Below, one piece after another: positions 8,922-18,575 of a stretch of 64,000 nucleotides of DNA. Source of the DNA: Streptomyces hundungensis (GTDB taxonomy: Bacteria > Actinomycetota > Actinomycetes > Streptomycetales > Streptomycetaceae); the NCBI RefSeq assembly GCF_003627815.1, contig NZ_CP032698.1, positions 7,192,001 to 7,256,000 on the forward strand. The letters are read 5' to 3'. Under the pieces are notes generated by a model that was not told where the DNA came from, did no database searches, and saw only the letters and a program-made list of their open reading frames with translations. Position 1 is the first letter of the stretch; each line of letters starts with the position of its first letter. The position numbers and the translations under genes were made by a program.

Positions 8922-10079
8922 TCAGCGCCGTGCCGTCACCGTTCCCTCGACGGCGAAGAGCTCTTCCTCCACGTGGTCGAGGGCGAGACGCAGCGCGCCC
9001 GTCGCCACCACCGCCTCGCCCAGCATGGAGAGCACCACCCGGGGCGGCCGCAGGCAGTAACGGGCCAACTCCCTTCGCAGCGGCTCCAGTACGCCGTCGA
9101 TGCCGGCCGCCCAGCCGCCCACGACGACCAACTCGGGGTCGAGGGCGAGCACCAGCGCGGCCACGTCGTGGACCAGCCGCTGAAGGAACCGTTCCACCGC
9201 GGCCTGAGCCCGCTCGTCGCCCTGCCGGGCCAGCGCGAACACATCGGCGACGGCCTGTTCGTCCAGCGGGTGCAGCGGCTCACCCGTCGTCGAGAGCAGC
9301 TTCTCCGGGGTGACGTCACGGCCGAGCAGATGCAGCGCGCCGATCTCGCCCGCCGCCCCGCCGAAGCCGCGGTGCAACCGTCCGCCGATCAGCGAACCCG
9401 CCCCCGGACTCAGCCCCGCCATGACGAAGACGACGTCGTCGGAGTCGACCGCCGCACCTTTCCAGTGCTCGGCCACGGCCGCCGCGTTGGCGTCGTTCTC
9501 GACCAGGACCGGGCAGCGGAAGGAACGCCGCAGCCGTTCGCCCAGCGGCAGGCCCGTCCACTCGGGCAGCGCGGTACCGAGCCGCACGGTGCCGTCGGCC
9601 TCCACGATGCCGGGGCTGCCGACGCCGACCGCCCGCAACGAACTGCGTGCCACACCGGCCCGGCGCAGCACATCCGCGACGGTCATCCGGACCCGTTCGA
9701 GGCGCTCATCGGCCGAGGCGGCCTCGGGCACCTCACGCGAACCCGCGCCGAAGATCCGGCCGTCCAGACCGGACAGCAGCGCGGCCACCCGGTGCGGACC
9801 GATCTCTATGCCCAGCAGGTGCCCCGCCTCGGCACGGAACCGGAAGCGCCGCGCGGGCCGGCCCTGGCGCCGCGCCTCACCCTCCTCGGGGGCGGACTCG
9901 ACGACGAGCCCCGCCTCCATCAGCCCGTCGACCACGCCCTCGACCGTCGGCCGCGACAGACCGGTGATCCGGGTGAGATCCGTCAGCGTGGGAGATTCCG
10001 CGCCCCGCAGGGCGTGCAGCACCACCGCGGAATTGATCCTCCGCAGCAGAGAGGGGTCCCCGCCGGTCAGCCGCCCCAA
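8922..10079 (-). CDS. ROK family transcriptional regulator (NagC/XylR type)
   Basis: A 385-aa ROK protein. An N-terminal winged helix-turn-helix (LTDLTRITGLSRPTVEGVVDGL) is fused to a ROK sugar-kinase-like fold. That fold has an ATP-phosphate motif (LLGIEIGPHRV), a sugar-binding segment (VLVENDANAAAVAEHW) and GRLHRGFGGAAGEIGALHL in the region of the ROK signature. The typical CXCGXXGCXE zinc signature is not obvious: the segment after GEIGALHLLGRD has no Cys cluster. The start is TTG at 10079, supported by GGGAGGA 7 nt upstream. It probably represses sugar-uptake genes elsewhere. Confidence 0.87.
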   Translation of the reverse strand: MGRLTGGDPSLLRRINSAVVLHALRGAESPTLTDLTRITGLSRPTVEGVVDGLMEAGLVVESAPEEGEARRQGRPARRFRFRAEAGHLLGIEIGPHRVAALLSGLDGRIFGAGSREVPEAASADERLERVRMTVADVLRRAGVARSSLRAVGVGSPGIVEADGTVRLGTALPEWTGLPLGERLRRSFRCPVLVENDANAAAVAEHWKGAAVDSDDVVFVMAGLSPGAGSLIGGRLHRGFGGAAGEIGALHLLGRDVTPEKLLSTTGEPLHPLDEQAVADVFALARQGDERAQAAVERFLQRLVHDVAALVLALDPELVVVGGWAAGIDGVLEPLRRELARYCLRPPRVVLSMLGEAVVATGALRLALDHVEEELFAVEGTVTARR

Positions 10080-10167
10080 CGTGTGTCCTCCCAGCTCGTG
10101 CGCGTGTCTGCCGGATCGTACTCGCTGGTCAGGTGTACGGCGAGCGGCGGCCGGTAACGGAGGCGCA

Positions 10168-10818
10168 TCAGCTCGGGGCCACGAAACCGGACTCGTACGC
10201 GGCGATCACCGCCTGGGTGCGGTCCCGCGCCCCCAACTTCGCCAGCACCGCGCTCACATGCGTCTTCACGGTCTCCGTGCCGACGATCAGCTTCCCGGCG
10301 ATCTCGGCGTTGGAAAGCCCGCGCGCCATCAGCCGCAGCACCGCGGCCTCCCGCTCGGTGAGCGCCGCCTCGGCCAGTGCCGTACGCGCCGACCCGTTGC
10401 CGTACTCGGCGGCCAGGGCGCGCACCGCGGCCGGGAACAGCAGCGAGTCGCCCTCCGCGACCAGCCGGATCGCGTTCACGATCTCGGCGGGCCGAGCCCG
10501 CTTGAGCAGAAACCCGTCCGCCCCGGCGCGCAGCGCCTCGTAGACGTACTCATCGTTCTCGAAGGTCGTCACCACCAGGATCTTGGGCGGATCCTCGACC
10601 GTGCGCAGCACCGCTCGGGTCGCCTCTATGCCGTCCAGAAGGGGCATCCGCACATCCATCGCGACGACGTCCGGGCGCAGTTGCCGCACCAGCGGGATCA
10701 CTGCCGCGCCATCGGCCGCCTCGCCCACCACCTCGATGTCGGGCTGCGCCTCGAGCACGGCCCGCAGACCCGCACGGACCAGAGGTTCGTCGTCGACCAG
10801 AAGTACGGTTACCGGCAT
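10168..10818 (-). CDS. NarL/LuxR-type response regulator
   Basis: A 216-aa two-component response regulator. The receiver domain has the acidic pair in LLVDDEPLVR, the phospho-acceptor Asp in VVAMDVRMP, a Thr in VVTTFEND and a Lys in LLKRARP. The C-terminal LuxR helix-turn-helix runs from LTEREAAVLRLMARGLSN to KTHVSAVLAKLGARDR. I chose the ATG at 10818 (MPVTVLLVDDEP), as in the family; a GTG 24 nt upstream is possible. Its partner kinase gene is upstream on the same strand, 219 bp away. Together they probably control the divergent ABC transporter. Confidence 0.93.
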   Translation of the reverse strand: MPVTVLLVDDEPLVRAGLRAVLEAQPDIEVVGEAADGAAVIPLVRQLRPDVVAMDVRMPLLDGIEATRAVLRTVEDPPKILVVTTFENDEYVYEALRAGADGFLLKRARPAEIVNAIRLVAEGDSLLFPAAVRALAAEYGNGSARTALAEAALTEREAAVLRLMARGLSNAEIAGKLIVGTETVKTHVSAVLAKLGARDRTQAVIAAYESGFVAPS

Positions 10819-11037
10819 CTGACCAGCGTAGTGGCAGCCCACGCGAGGACCGGCCGACCTGTGGACAACGTCGGGGCGCAGGCCCGGGGTGAGGGTCGGG
10901 GGTGCGGGTGCGGCCTCTGGTGCCGGGGGGCCGGTGGTGAGGGTGAGGTGCCGGGCCCGGGTGGCGAGGGCCGGTTGTGTCGGCGCCGAGCCAACTCATC
11001 CCGGTTGCACCCCCGCGTCGCCGCCCCCAACTCCCGG

Positions 11038-12213
11038 TCAGATCAAGGAGTCCAGCGGCAGCCGCACCCGCACCCGCCACTCACCCTCGTACGCCCCCGT
11101 GTCCGCCTCCCCTCCTAGCAGCGCGGCTCGCTCCCGCATCCCGCGCAGACCGCTCCCGCCCTTTCCACCGGGCGCCGCGCCCGTCAGGGGGTTGGTCACA
11201 TCCATCTCAAGTCGCCCGCTCAGCACGGCCATGCGGATCCGCACCGGTACGGGCCCCGAGTGCCGCAGCACGTTGGTGAGGGCCTCCTGGAGGATGCGAT
11301 ATCCCTCCCGGGAGACCGGCCCCGGCACCTGTTCCAGGGGTCCGGAGAACTCCGCGTCGACCTCGGCGCCCGAGCCCCGGGCCGACTCGATGAGCCGGTC
11401 GGCCTCCAACAGTGTGGGTCGCTGGCTGGCCGGAAGCCCCGTCTCACGCAGCACCAGCAGCACCCGCTCAAGATCCTCCAGAGCCGCCCGGCCGGTCTCC
11501 TCGATCGCCGCGAGCGCCCGGTCGGTGAACGCCGGATCCCCGGCCGCGCGGGCCGCCCCCGCCTGGACGACGGCGACGGTGAGTGCGTGGCCGATGGAGT
11601 CGTGGATCTCGCGGGCGATGCGGTTGCGCTCCAGAAGCAGCTCGGTCCGCTCTTCCAGAGCGGTGAGCCGCTCCGTGGCCGACGACCCGAGCAACGTACG
11701 CGCGAGGAAGGTGATGAGGTCGCCCGCCAGCACCAGACAGACCGCCATGACCAGGAGCGGAACCACCGCGAGCGGTATGAGCCACCACCCCGACGGCAGG
11801 CCCGCGTCGAGCCGGCCGAAGACGGTCGGCCGGTTGCCGAGCCCGCGTGTGACAAGGTCCACGGAGAGCGCCGGGGCCCACACGGTGCCCGCCATCACCA
11901 CGCCGGACAGCACGAGCCGGGCCTCCAGCCACAACACGGTCCGCCAGCGGTCGCGCCACGTGGCCGACGGCGCCACGGCGATGGACGCGTCCGACCTGCC
12001 GCGCTCGCCGGGGGTCAGAAGGAGCTGAGCCTGCATGCCCTCTTCGAGCCGGACCGCGGGGATCAGGCCGAGCGGCACGACGACCAGCGCGAGCACCCAC
12101 AGGTGGTCCATGTCGATGAAGAGCCAAATGGCCACGAACGCGATGGGGATGAGCAGATGCAGCCATCGTGTGTAGGTGACCGGGCGGGCCAGCAGGCGAA
12201 GAATGCGGTGCAT
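11038..12213 (-). CDS. Membrane histidine kinase (HisKA_3 type)
   Basis: A 391-aa sensor kinase that pairs with the NarL-type regulator. Four hydrophobic segments (about residues 17-33, 38-53, 97-117 and 143-172) form the sensor with no large extracellular domain. The dimerisation and phospho-acceptor motif REIHDSIGHALT puts the His near residue 204. The ATPase domain has an N-box (ILQEALTNVLRHSG) and a G-box (GSGLRGMRERAALLGG). I chose the ATG at 12213 (MHRILRLLARP) because the longer frame lacks family similarity. Such intramembrane-sensing kinases often sit beside drug-export ABC genes, as here. Confidence 0.9.
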   Translation of the reverse strand: MHRILRLLARPVTYTRWLHLLIPIAFVAIWLFIDMDHLWVLALVVVPLGLIPAVRLEEGMQAQLLLTPGERGRSDASIAVAPSATWRDRWRTVLWLEARLVLSGVVMAGTVWAPALSVDLVTRGLGNRPTVFGRLDAGLPSGWWLIPLAVVPLLVMAVCLVLAGDLITFLARTLLGSSATERLTALEERTELLLERNRIAREIHDSIGHALTVAVVQAGAARAAGDPAFTDRALAAIEETGRAALEDLERVLLVLRETGLPASQRPTLLEADRLIESARGSGAEVDAEFSGPLEQVPGPVSREGYRILQEALTNVLRHSGPVPVRIRMAVLSGRLEMDVTNPLTGAAPGGKGGSGLRGMRERAALLGGEADTGAYEGEWRVRVRLPLDSLI

Positions 12214-12320
12214 CGGCCCATCGTCGCAGCGCGCGGATCCGTTCGGCTCCCCCGTGCGGGGGAGAAGCTCCCCTCGGCCGGGGGAGGCGCCTGACCTGCG
12301 CGGACGGCCACGCTTGGGGC

Positions 12321-13253
12321 ATGACACGGATCGAAGTCCAAGAGCTCCACAAGCAATACGGCCGCACGCGAGCGGTGGACGGGCCGACCTTCACCGTCGA
12401 GCCCGGCCGGGTCACCGGCTTCCTCGGCCCCAACGGCGCGGGCAAGTCCACCACCCTGCGCATCCTGCTCGGCCTCGACCGGCCGACGTCCGGCAGCGCG
12501 CTGATAGGCGGTCGCGCGTACGTGGATCTGGCCGAGCCGTTGCGTGAGGTGGGCGCGCTGCTCGACGCGCAGGCCGCACACGGTTCCCGCACCGCCCGCA
12601 GCCATCTGCTGGCTCTCGCGGTCAGCAACCGCATACCGCGGCGCCGGGTGGCGGAGGTCCTGGAGGAAGCCGGGCTTTCGGCGGTGGCCGGCCGCCGGAT
12701 CAAGACGTTCTCGCTCGGCATGCGGCAGCGGCTCGGTATCGCCGCCGCCCTCCTGGGGGATCCCGCGGTGGTGATCCTGGACGAGCCGTCCAACGGGCTC
12801 GATCCCGAAGGGATCATCTGGACAAGGGAGTTGATGCGCACCCTCGCCCGGGACGGCAGGACGGTGCTCGTCTCCAGTCACCTCATGAACGAGACCGCGT
12901 CGTTCGCCGATCATCTCGTCGTCCTCGGCCGTGGCCGGCTCCTCGCCGACACCTCGATGCGGGACTTCATCGACTCCCGCATCCGCCCCAGGGTCCGGCT
13001 CCGCACCACCGATGACGCCCGGCTGCGGACCGTCCTGCGGGACAGGGGATTCAACCCCGTGCGAGAGGAGGGCGGCGTGTGGACGGTGGAGGGTGCGGGC
13101 CTCGACGACATCGGCCCGCTCGCCGCCCGTGAGGGCATACCGATTCTCGAACTCACCCGGAAGGAGGCCTCGTTGGAGGAGGCCTACCTCGATCTGACGG
13201 CCGGCGAAGCCGAATACACGTCCACCGGCGCACCCCTCAACCAGGAGGCCTGA
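12321..13253 (+). CDS. ABC transporter ATP-binding protein (drug-export type)
   Basis: A 310-aa nucleotide-binding subunit. It has a Walker A (GPNGAGKST), a signature FSLGMRQRLGIA, a Walker B (VVILDEPSNGLDP) and an H-loop (VLVSSHLMNE). The C-terminal 90 residues form the extra domain seen in BcrA/CcmA-like exporters. It starts 107 bp from the divergent kinase gene, and its stop is 3 bp before the permease start. Both arrangements point to a two-gene efflux or bacitracin-type resistance module under two-component control. The exported compound is unknown. Confidence 0.92.
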   Translation: MTRIEVQELHKQYGRTRAVDGPTFTVEPGRVTGFLGPNGAGKSTTLRILLGLDRPTSGSALIGGRAYVDLAEPLREVGALLDAQAAHGSRTARSHLLALAVSNRIPRRRVAEVLEEAGLSAVAGRRIKTFSLGMRQRLGIAAALLGDPAVVILDEPSNGLDPEGIIWTRELMRTLARDGRTVLVSSHLMNETASFADHLVVLGRGRLLADTSMRDFIDSRIRPRVRLRTTDDARLRTVLRDRGFNPVREEGGVWTVEGAGLDDIGPLAAREGIPILELTRKEASLEEAYLDLTAGEAEYTSTGAPLNQEA

Positions 13254-13256
13254 ACC

Positions 13257-14003
13257 ATGACGTTGTCCGCGGCGCTTCACACCGAGTGGATAAAGATCCG
13301 TTCGCTGCGCTCCCTGGCGGGTTCCCTCCTGGCGGTTCCCGTGGCGACGGCGGGTCTCTCCCTCCTCATCTGCGGCATGCTCGGTCGCCCGGAGCCCGGC
13401 AGCACGGACTTCGACCCGGTGCTCTTCTCCTACTACGGGCTGAACTTCGGGCAGTTGGCCGCCATCATCCTCGGGGTCATCGCGATGGCGGGTGAATACA
13501 AGAACGACGGCATCCGGATATCCCTGGCGGCCGTGCCCAACAGGACCCTCTTCTACGCCGCCAAGCTCGCCGCGGTGGGCGGATGTGTTCTGGTGGTCGG
13601 CCTGGTGGCCGGCGCGGTCAGCTTCCTGGGCGGCCAGGCGCTGATGGACCCGGGGTTCGGCATAGGCATCGCTGATCAAGGTGCGCTGCGCGCGGTCATC
13701 GGCTGCGCCCTCTACCTGTCGCTGATCAGCCTGCTCGCGGCCGGCGTCGCCGCGTTGCTGCGCAGTGTCACCGGCGCGCTCAGCGTGCTGGTGCCGCTGT
13801 TCCTGATCGTCCCGTTCGTGGTGGGAGACCTGACCCGGGGCGGCGGTGCGGCCGACTTCCTGCCCGACCGGGCCGGCCAACAGATACTCCTCCAGCACCC
13901 GGTGGGGACGCTGGGCCCCTGGAGCGGGCCGGCCGTCCTGGCGGGATGGACGGCGCTCGCGGTGGTCGCCGGCTGGTGGTCGTTGCGTCGGCGGGACGCC
14001 TGA
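13257..14003 (+). CDS. ABC transporter permease (ABC-2 type)
   Basis: A 248-aa membrane protein with about six hydrophobic segments, beginning HTEWIKIRSLRS as ABC-2 permeases do. The conserved GEYKNDGIRISLAAVPNR loop follows the second membrane segment, and the protein ends in a basic tail. It follows the ATP-binding gene with a 3-bp gap and is presumably co-translated with it. It should form the membrane channel as a homodimer. Confidence 0.9.
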   Translation: MTLSAALHTEWIKIRSLRSLAGSLLAVPVATAGLSLLICGMLGRPEPGSTDFDPVLFSYYGLNFGQLAAIILGVIAMAGEYKNDGIRISLAAVPNRTLFYAAKLAAVGGCVLVVGLVAGAVSFLGGQALMDPGFGIGIADQGALRAVIGCALYLSLISLLAAGVAALLRSVTGALSVLVPLFLIVPFVVGDLTRGGGAADFLPDRAGQQILLQHPVGTLGPWSGPAVLAGWTALAVVAGWWSLRRRDA

Positions 14004-14069
14004 CCGAATGGCGTCGGGCCCGAGCCTGACGGCGCGCCAATTGTCAGTGGCGGGCGGTTTACTGACGAC

Positions 14070-14504
14070 ATGACCACCGCCCTGTATCTCCAGCACATCG
14101 ACCGGTTGCGCTCCCGGGAGTTCCCCGGCGAGCGCAGCCGAAGCGGCTCGGATGTGAGCGGGCCGGGATACCACTGCTCATGCCTGAGCGCCGACGAGGA
14201 GGAGTGGGAGGACCTGACGGAACGCCTCGAAAAACGTGCCCAATGCGTCGCGGACCACGACGCGTTGGTGGCCGAGCTCACGCGACGATGGGAGGAGCCG
14301 CAGTGGATCAGCCTCTGGAGTGCCCAGGCCCGACTGGTCGCCGGCGAGCAGATACCGGAGCCGTGGGCGGAGTTCGCCGTCGGATTCGACTTCCTGCATC
14401 TGTGGCGGGTCGGGGGCCGCTGGATAGCGCTGGGCCTGGACCTGGAAGCGGAGGGACCGGGCTGGGACCTCAGCGTCACGGTGACGGAGATAGACCCTCC
14501 GTAG
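14070..14504 (+). CDS. Hypothetical protein
   Basis: A 144-aa soluble protein that I do not recognise. It is acidic and Trp-rich, with a charged middle (ADEEEWEDLTERLEKRAQ), a CSC pair near residue 37 and a C-terminal strand-rich part (HLWRVGGRWIALGLDLE). It begins 66 bp after the permease on the same strand, so it may belong to that transcript. The coding bias is normal for the region and supports a real gene. Confidence 0.7.
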   Translation: MTTALYLQHIDRLRSREFPGERSRSGSDVSGPGYHCSCLSADEEEWEDLTERLEKRAQCVADHDALVAELTRRWEEPQWISLWSAQARLVAGEQIPEPWAEFAVGFDFLHLWRVGGRWIALGLDLEAEGPGWDLSVTVTEIDPP

Positions 14505-14718
14505 GAGCGGGATGGCCCGCGCCCGGGGAAGCGGCTGCCTCGGCCGCGCCGGCGCCTCGGGTGGACCCACCACGAGCTTGGGCCGACCGTCTCCGCGTCG
14601 GCCGCGTCGGCCGCTCCGGGCCGACCGCCCGCGCTCTCCGACCGTGCCCGGCCCGGGCAGCCATCGGCAGTGCGCGTCCGCTCCGCCGGAGTGATGTCGG
14701 CCCGCCCGTCGGCCGGGT

Positions 14719-15270
14719 TCAGTCGGAGGGGGCGGCCTGCGCGGCGAGGCGCAGCCGGGCGTACTCCTCGGCCATGGTCTGGGCGGTCCAATGGGCGTTG
14801 AGGCCGCTGGGGTTGGGCAGTGCCCACACCCGGGTCGTGCCGATGGTGCGTTCCTGGGGACCGATGCGGGCCTTGCGGTCGTCGAAAGCCGTGCGGTACG
14901 CGGTCACTCCGACCACGGCCAGCCAGGTGGGCCGAAACCGCTCGACCTTCGCCGTGAGCAGGCGACCGCCCTCGCGGAACTCCTCGGCGTCGATCTCGTC
15001 GGCCCGCGCGGTGGCCCGGGCCACCACATTGGTGATGCCGAGTCCGTACGAGAGGAGCTCGTTCTGCTCGGAGGGCTTCAACTGCCGTGGGGTGAAGCCG
15101 GACCGGTGCAACACCGGCCAGAAGCGGTTGCCCGGGCGGGCGAAGTGGTGGCCCGTGGCGCCGGACATCAGGCCGGGGTTGATGCCGCAGAACAGTACGG
15201 ACAGGCCGCCCGCGATCACGTCGGGAATGACGGTGTCGCGAGCGGCCTGGAGTTCCTGGGGAGTCAGCAC
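14719..15270 (-). CDS. mug: G/U mismatch-specific DNA glycosylase (Mug/TDG)
   Basis: A 183-aa uracil-DNA glycosylase of the Mug family, which removes U or T mispaired with G. The catalytic region is VLFCGINPGLMS followed by GNRFWPVLHRSGFTPR. The second motif is WALPNPSGLNAH. I chose the GTG at 15270 (VLTPQELQAARD), 10 bp after the purB stop. An upstream in-frame start would overlap purB by about 70 bp. The tight spacing suggests co-transcription with purB. Confidence 0.88.
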   Translation of the reverse strand: MLTPQELQAARDTVIPDVIAGGLSVLFCGINPGLMSGATGHHFARPGNRFWPVLHRSGFTPRQLKPSEQNELLSYGLGITNVVARATARADEIDAEEFREGGRLLTAKVERFRPTWLAVVGVTAYRTAFDDRKARIGPQERTIGTTRVWALPNPSGLNAHWTAQTMAEEYARLRLAAQAAPSD

Positions 15271-15280
15271 GGAGACAGGA

Positions 15281-16723
15281 TCACAGAATCGAACCGGGGG
15301 CGTAACCGGCCGCCGCAGGATGCTGCTTGACGATCTCCTCGATGCGGGAGACAACGGCGTTCACCTGGTTGCCGGCCGCGCCGGTGAAGGACAGCTTGTC
15401 GGCCATCAGGGCGTCGAGCTGGGAGCGGTCGAGGGGCATGCGCTCGTCGGCGGCCAGCTTGTCGAGCAACTCGTTGCGCTCGGCGCCCTGTTCGCGCATC
15501 GCGAGCGCGGAGGCCACCGCGTGCTCCTTGATGACCTCGTGCGCGGCCTCACGGCCGACGCCGGCGCGGACGGCGGCCATCAGGACCTTGGTCGTCGCCA
15601 GGAACGGCAGGTAGCGGTCGAGCTCACGGGCGACGACGGCAGGGAACGCGCCGAACTCGTCGAGGACCGTGAGGAACGTTTCGAGCAGGCCGTCGAAGGC
15701 GAAGAACGCGTCGGGCAGCGCGACCCGGCGCACCACCGAGCAGGAGACGTCACCCTCGTTCCACTGGTCGCCCGCCAGCTCGCCGGTCATCGAGGCGTAG
15801 CCGCGCAGGATCACCATCAGGCCGTTGACGCGCTCACAGGAGCGGGTGTTCATCTTGTGCGGCATCGCGGACGAGCCGACCTGGCCGGGCTTGAAGCCCT
15901 CGGTGACCAGCTCGTGCCCGGCCATGAGCCGGATCGTCTTGGCGACCGAGGACGGGGCGGCGGCCAGCTGCACAAGCGCGGTCACCACGTCGTAGTCGAG
16001 CGAGCGGGGGTAGACCTGGCCGACGGAGGTGAAGGCGTGCGCGAAGCCGAGGTGGCCCGCGATGCGCTGCTCCAGGTCGGCGAGGTTCGAGGCGTCGCCG
16101 CCCAGCAGGTCCAGCATGTCCTGCGCGGTACCGACCGGGCCCTTGATCCCGCGCAGCGGGTAGCGGGCGAGCAGGTCCTCGAGGCGGCCGTACGCCACGA
16201 GCAGCTCGTCGGCGGCGGTCGCGAAACGCTTGCCCAGGGTGGTGGCCTGCGCGGCCACGTTGTGCGAACGCCCGGCCATGACCAGCTCGGCGTACTCGCC
16301 GGACAGCTTGCCGAGACGGGCGAGGACCGCCACCGTGCGGTCCCGCATCAGTTCGAGGGAGAGCCGGATCTGGAGCTGCTCGACGTTCTCGGTCAGGTCG
16401 CGCGAGGTCATGCCCTTGTGGACCTGCTCGTGCCCGGCGAGGGCGTTGAACTCCTCGATGCGGGCCTTCACATCGTGCCGGGTGACCTTCTCGCGCTCGG
16501 CGATGGAGGCGAGGTCGACCTGGTCGACGACGCGCTCGTAGTCGGCGAGCGCTGCCTCGGGCACCTCGATCCCCAGGTCCTTCTGGGCGCGCAGCACAGC
16601 GAGCCACAGCTGGCGCTCCAGCTTGACCTTCTGCTCGGGGGACCAGAGGACGGCGAGCTCCGCGGAGGCGTAGCGGCCGGCCAGAACGTTCGGGATGCGA
16701 GGCTTCGCAGACACAGCAGTCAC
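15281..16723 (-). CDS. purB: Adenylosuccinate lyase
   Basis: A 480-aa PurB of the fumarase/aspartase superfamily. It catalyses two steps of purine synthesis: SAICAR to AICAR plus fumarate, and adenylosuccinate to AMP plus fumarate. The superfamily signature GSSAMPHKMN is present, along with TSRDLTENVEQ and RSHNVAAQATTLGKR, the latter containing a catalytic His. I chose the GTG at 16723, which aligns with the usual MTxxSAKPRIPNVLAGRYAS start; a second GTG lies 9 nt downstream. No operator is recognised in the 129-bp gap to def. Confidence 0.95.
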   Translation of the reverse strand: MTAVSAKPRIPNVLAGRYASAELAVLWSPEQKVKLERQLWLAVLRAQKDLGIEVPEAALADYERVVDQVDLASIAEREKVTRHDVKARIEEFNALAGHEQVHKGMTSRDLTENVEQLQIRLSLELMRDRTVAVLARLGKLSGEYAELVMAGRSHNVAAQATTLGKRFATAADELLVAYGRLEDLLARYPLRGIKGPVGTAQDMLDLLGGDASNLADLEQRIAGHLGFAHAFTSVGQVYPRSLDYDVVTALVQLAAAPSSVAKTIRLMAGHELVTEGFKPGQVGSSAMPHKMNTRSCERVNGLMVILRGYASMTGELAGDQWNEGDVSCSVVRRVALPDAFFAFDGLLETFLTVLDEFGAFPAVVARELDRYLPFLATTKVLMAAVRAGVGREAAHEVIKEHAVASALAMREQGAERNELLDKLAADERMPLDRSQLDALMADKLSFTGAAGNQVNAVVSRIEEIVKQHPAAAGYAPGSIL

Positions 16724-16852
16724 GTGTCCAGAGTCTACTGGCGATTCTTGCAGGCCAGCGCCCCACCCCGGTTTGTGCGTTACTACGAGGGGGGTCGCGA
16801 TCCGCGGAGTCCACGGAGCGGCACGGCGCATGGGCTCACCGTGACGGTCCGT

Positions 16853-17500
16853 TCATGCATGGGCGCCGTCGTCCAGGTCGAACCCGAGGGCTTCGGCGGC
16901 GGCCAGCGGGGTGGGCTGGGCCCATGTCGAGGACAGCGCCTCCCGCGAGGACAGCGAGCGCAGCTCCGCGCGGTCCAGATAGAGCACGCCGTCGAGGTGG
17001 TCCGTCTCGTGCTGGACGATGCGCGCGGGCCAGCCCGTGAACAGCTCGTCCACGGCGCGGCCCCGCTCGTCCAGCGCACGCAGACGCACGCTCTGGTGGC
17101 GGGCGACGACCGCGCCCCATCCCGGCACGCTGAGGCACCCCTCGAAGAACGCGGCCCGGCCGGCCCCCACGGGCTCGTACGACGGATCGACCAGGACCCG
17201 GAACGGCTGCGGTACGCGGCCCCTGACCTGCCTGATCTCCTCGGACACCTCCGCCGCGTCCTCGATGACGGCGAGCCGCAGCGGCAGACCCACCTGCGGC
17301 GCCGCGAGACCGACGCCGGGGGCGGCGCGCATGGTCTCGCGCATCGCTTCGATCAACCGGTCCAACCGACGACGGTCGAGACGGTCGCCGAGCGGTTCGG
17401 TGGGCCGCCTCAGGACCGGGTCTCCGGCGGAGACGATCGGCAGGGGGCCCGGAACGGCGAGGAGCGAGTCGACGAGATCGGGGAGCAAGGGGGACGACAT
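16853..17500 (-). CDS. def: Peptide deformylase (first copy)
   Basis: A 215-aa deformylase that removes the N-formyl group from nascent proteins. All three motifs are intact: GVGLAAPQVG, EGCLSVPGW and QHETDHLDG, which together supply the Cys and two His metal ligands and the catalytic Glu. It is slightly longer than E. coli Def, with an extended C-terminus. A second deformylase lies at 48024-48584, so one may be a resistant or stationary-phase isoform; which is the housekeeping copy cannot be decided here. Confidence 0.93.
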   Translation of the reverse strand: MSSPLLPDLVDSLLAVPGPLPIVSAGDPVLRRPTEPLGDRLDRRRLDRLIEAMRETMRAAPGVGLAAPQVGLPLRLAVIEDAAEVSEEIRQVRGRVPQPFRVLVDPSYEPVGAGRAAFFEGCLSVPGWGAVVARHQSVRLRALDERGRAVDELFTGWPARIVQHETDHLDGVLYLDRAELRSLSSREALSSTWAQPTPLAAAEALGFDLDDGAHA

Positions 17501-17560
17501 GCGCCCAGCATGCCAAGGCCGATCACCCGGCAGCCACGCCGGGGTTGTGCCCCGCCGCGC

Positions 17561-18397
17561 TCAGTCCTCCACCCGCACCCACTCCGAGACCGGTCCCGGG
17601 TTCGCGTCGTCCGCCGGCGTGACCCAGAACGCCCGTCCCCGCTCGGCGCTGAAGTGGGCGCCGCTGCGGCCGTCGCCGGAGGAGCGGCCGGTGATGCGGC
17701 GCCCGATCCAGGGGACCAGATGCTGTCGGGCGAACGCCAGATCGGCGGTGCGGCTTCGGGCCCAGCCGGGCCGGACCGCGGGAGGCAGGGGCGAGCGCCA
17801 GTCGTCCTCGGCGTCCATGCCCAGCGTCTGCCAGACCGCCTCGGCCACCTTGCGGTGCCCGGCGGCCGTGAGGTGCAGCCGGTCCACGTCCCACATCCGC
17901 TGGTCGCCGAGGACCGGCACGCCATACAGGTCGACCACCAACGCGCCATGCTGCTCGGCGAGTTGGTCGACATGAGCGAAGAGTTCCTCCATGCGCGGCC
18001 GGAAGCGTTGCAGCACCGGCCCGTCACGGCCGGGGCTGCGCATCAGCACCAGCTGCTTGCAGGCGGGGGCGAGCCGCTCGACCGCCTCCGTCAGGAGCCC
18101 ACGCACCCGGCCCATGTCGCACTTTGGCCGCAGCGTGTCATTGAGGCCGCCGACCAGGGTGATGACGTCCGGGCGCAGGGCGACCGCCGGAGCCACCTGC
18201 TCCTCGACGATCTGCCCGATGAGCTTGCCGCGCACCGCAAGGTTGGCATAGCGAAAGCCCGGCGTGCGGGCCGCCAGTCGGGTGGCGAGTACATCGGCCC
18301 AGCCGCGGTAGGACCCGTCGGGTAGCCGGTCGGACATGCCCTCCGTGAAGGAGTCCCCGAGCGCGGCGAAGCTGGTGTATGAGGCATTCATCTCCAT
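17561..18397 (-). CDS. SGNH/GDSL hydrolase
   Basis: A 278-aa esterase/lipase-type hydrolase. It has the block I motif ALGDSFTEGM with the catalytic Ser, block III GGLNDT and block V DRLHLTAAGH with the catalytic Asp and His. There is no signal peptide, unlike many Streptomyces GDSL lipases, so it is probably cytoplasmic. The C-terminal 70 residues are Arg-rich and probably disordered. It lies 60 bp upstream of def on the same strand. Confidence 0.88.
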   Translation of the reverse strand: MEMNASYTSFAALGDSFTEGMSDRLPDGSYRGWADVLATRLAARTPGFRYANLAVRGKLIGQIVEEQVAPAVALRPDVITLVGGLNDTLRPKCDMGRVRGLLTEAVERLAPACKQLVLMRSPGRDGPVLQRFRPRMEELFAHVDQLAEQHGALVVDLYGVPVLGDQRMWDVDRLHLTAAGHRKVAEAVWQTLGMDAEDDWRSPLPPAVRPGWARSRTADLAFARQHLVPWIGRRITGRSSGDGRSGAHFSAERGRAFWVTPADDANPGPVSEWVRVED

Positions 18398-18575
18398 GAC
18401 GGAGTGATCGTACCGCGCGGTATGCCGACGGTACCGGGCGGTGGAGGGTGGCCGAGACCGTGATCACAAAGAGGCCGACCAGGGCCTGTCGAGGGTGCCC
18501 GTTCCTTGGTATGCCAGGAACACATCAACTATGTCGACCCCGGCCGGGACCGGCCGGTGAGAGAGCGAGCGAGCG

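Noticed and set aside
14180..18325. Very long plus-strand open frame of about 1,380 codons
   Set aside because: It runs antisense to mug, purB, def and the SGNH hydrolase gene, all with clear motifs. Long antisense frames are expected in GC-rich DNA.
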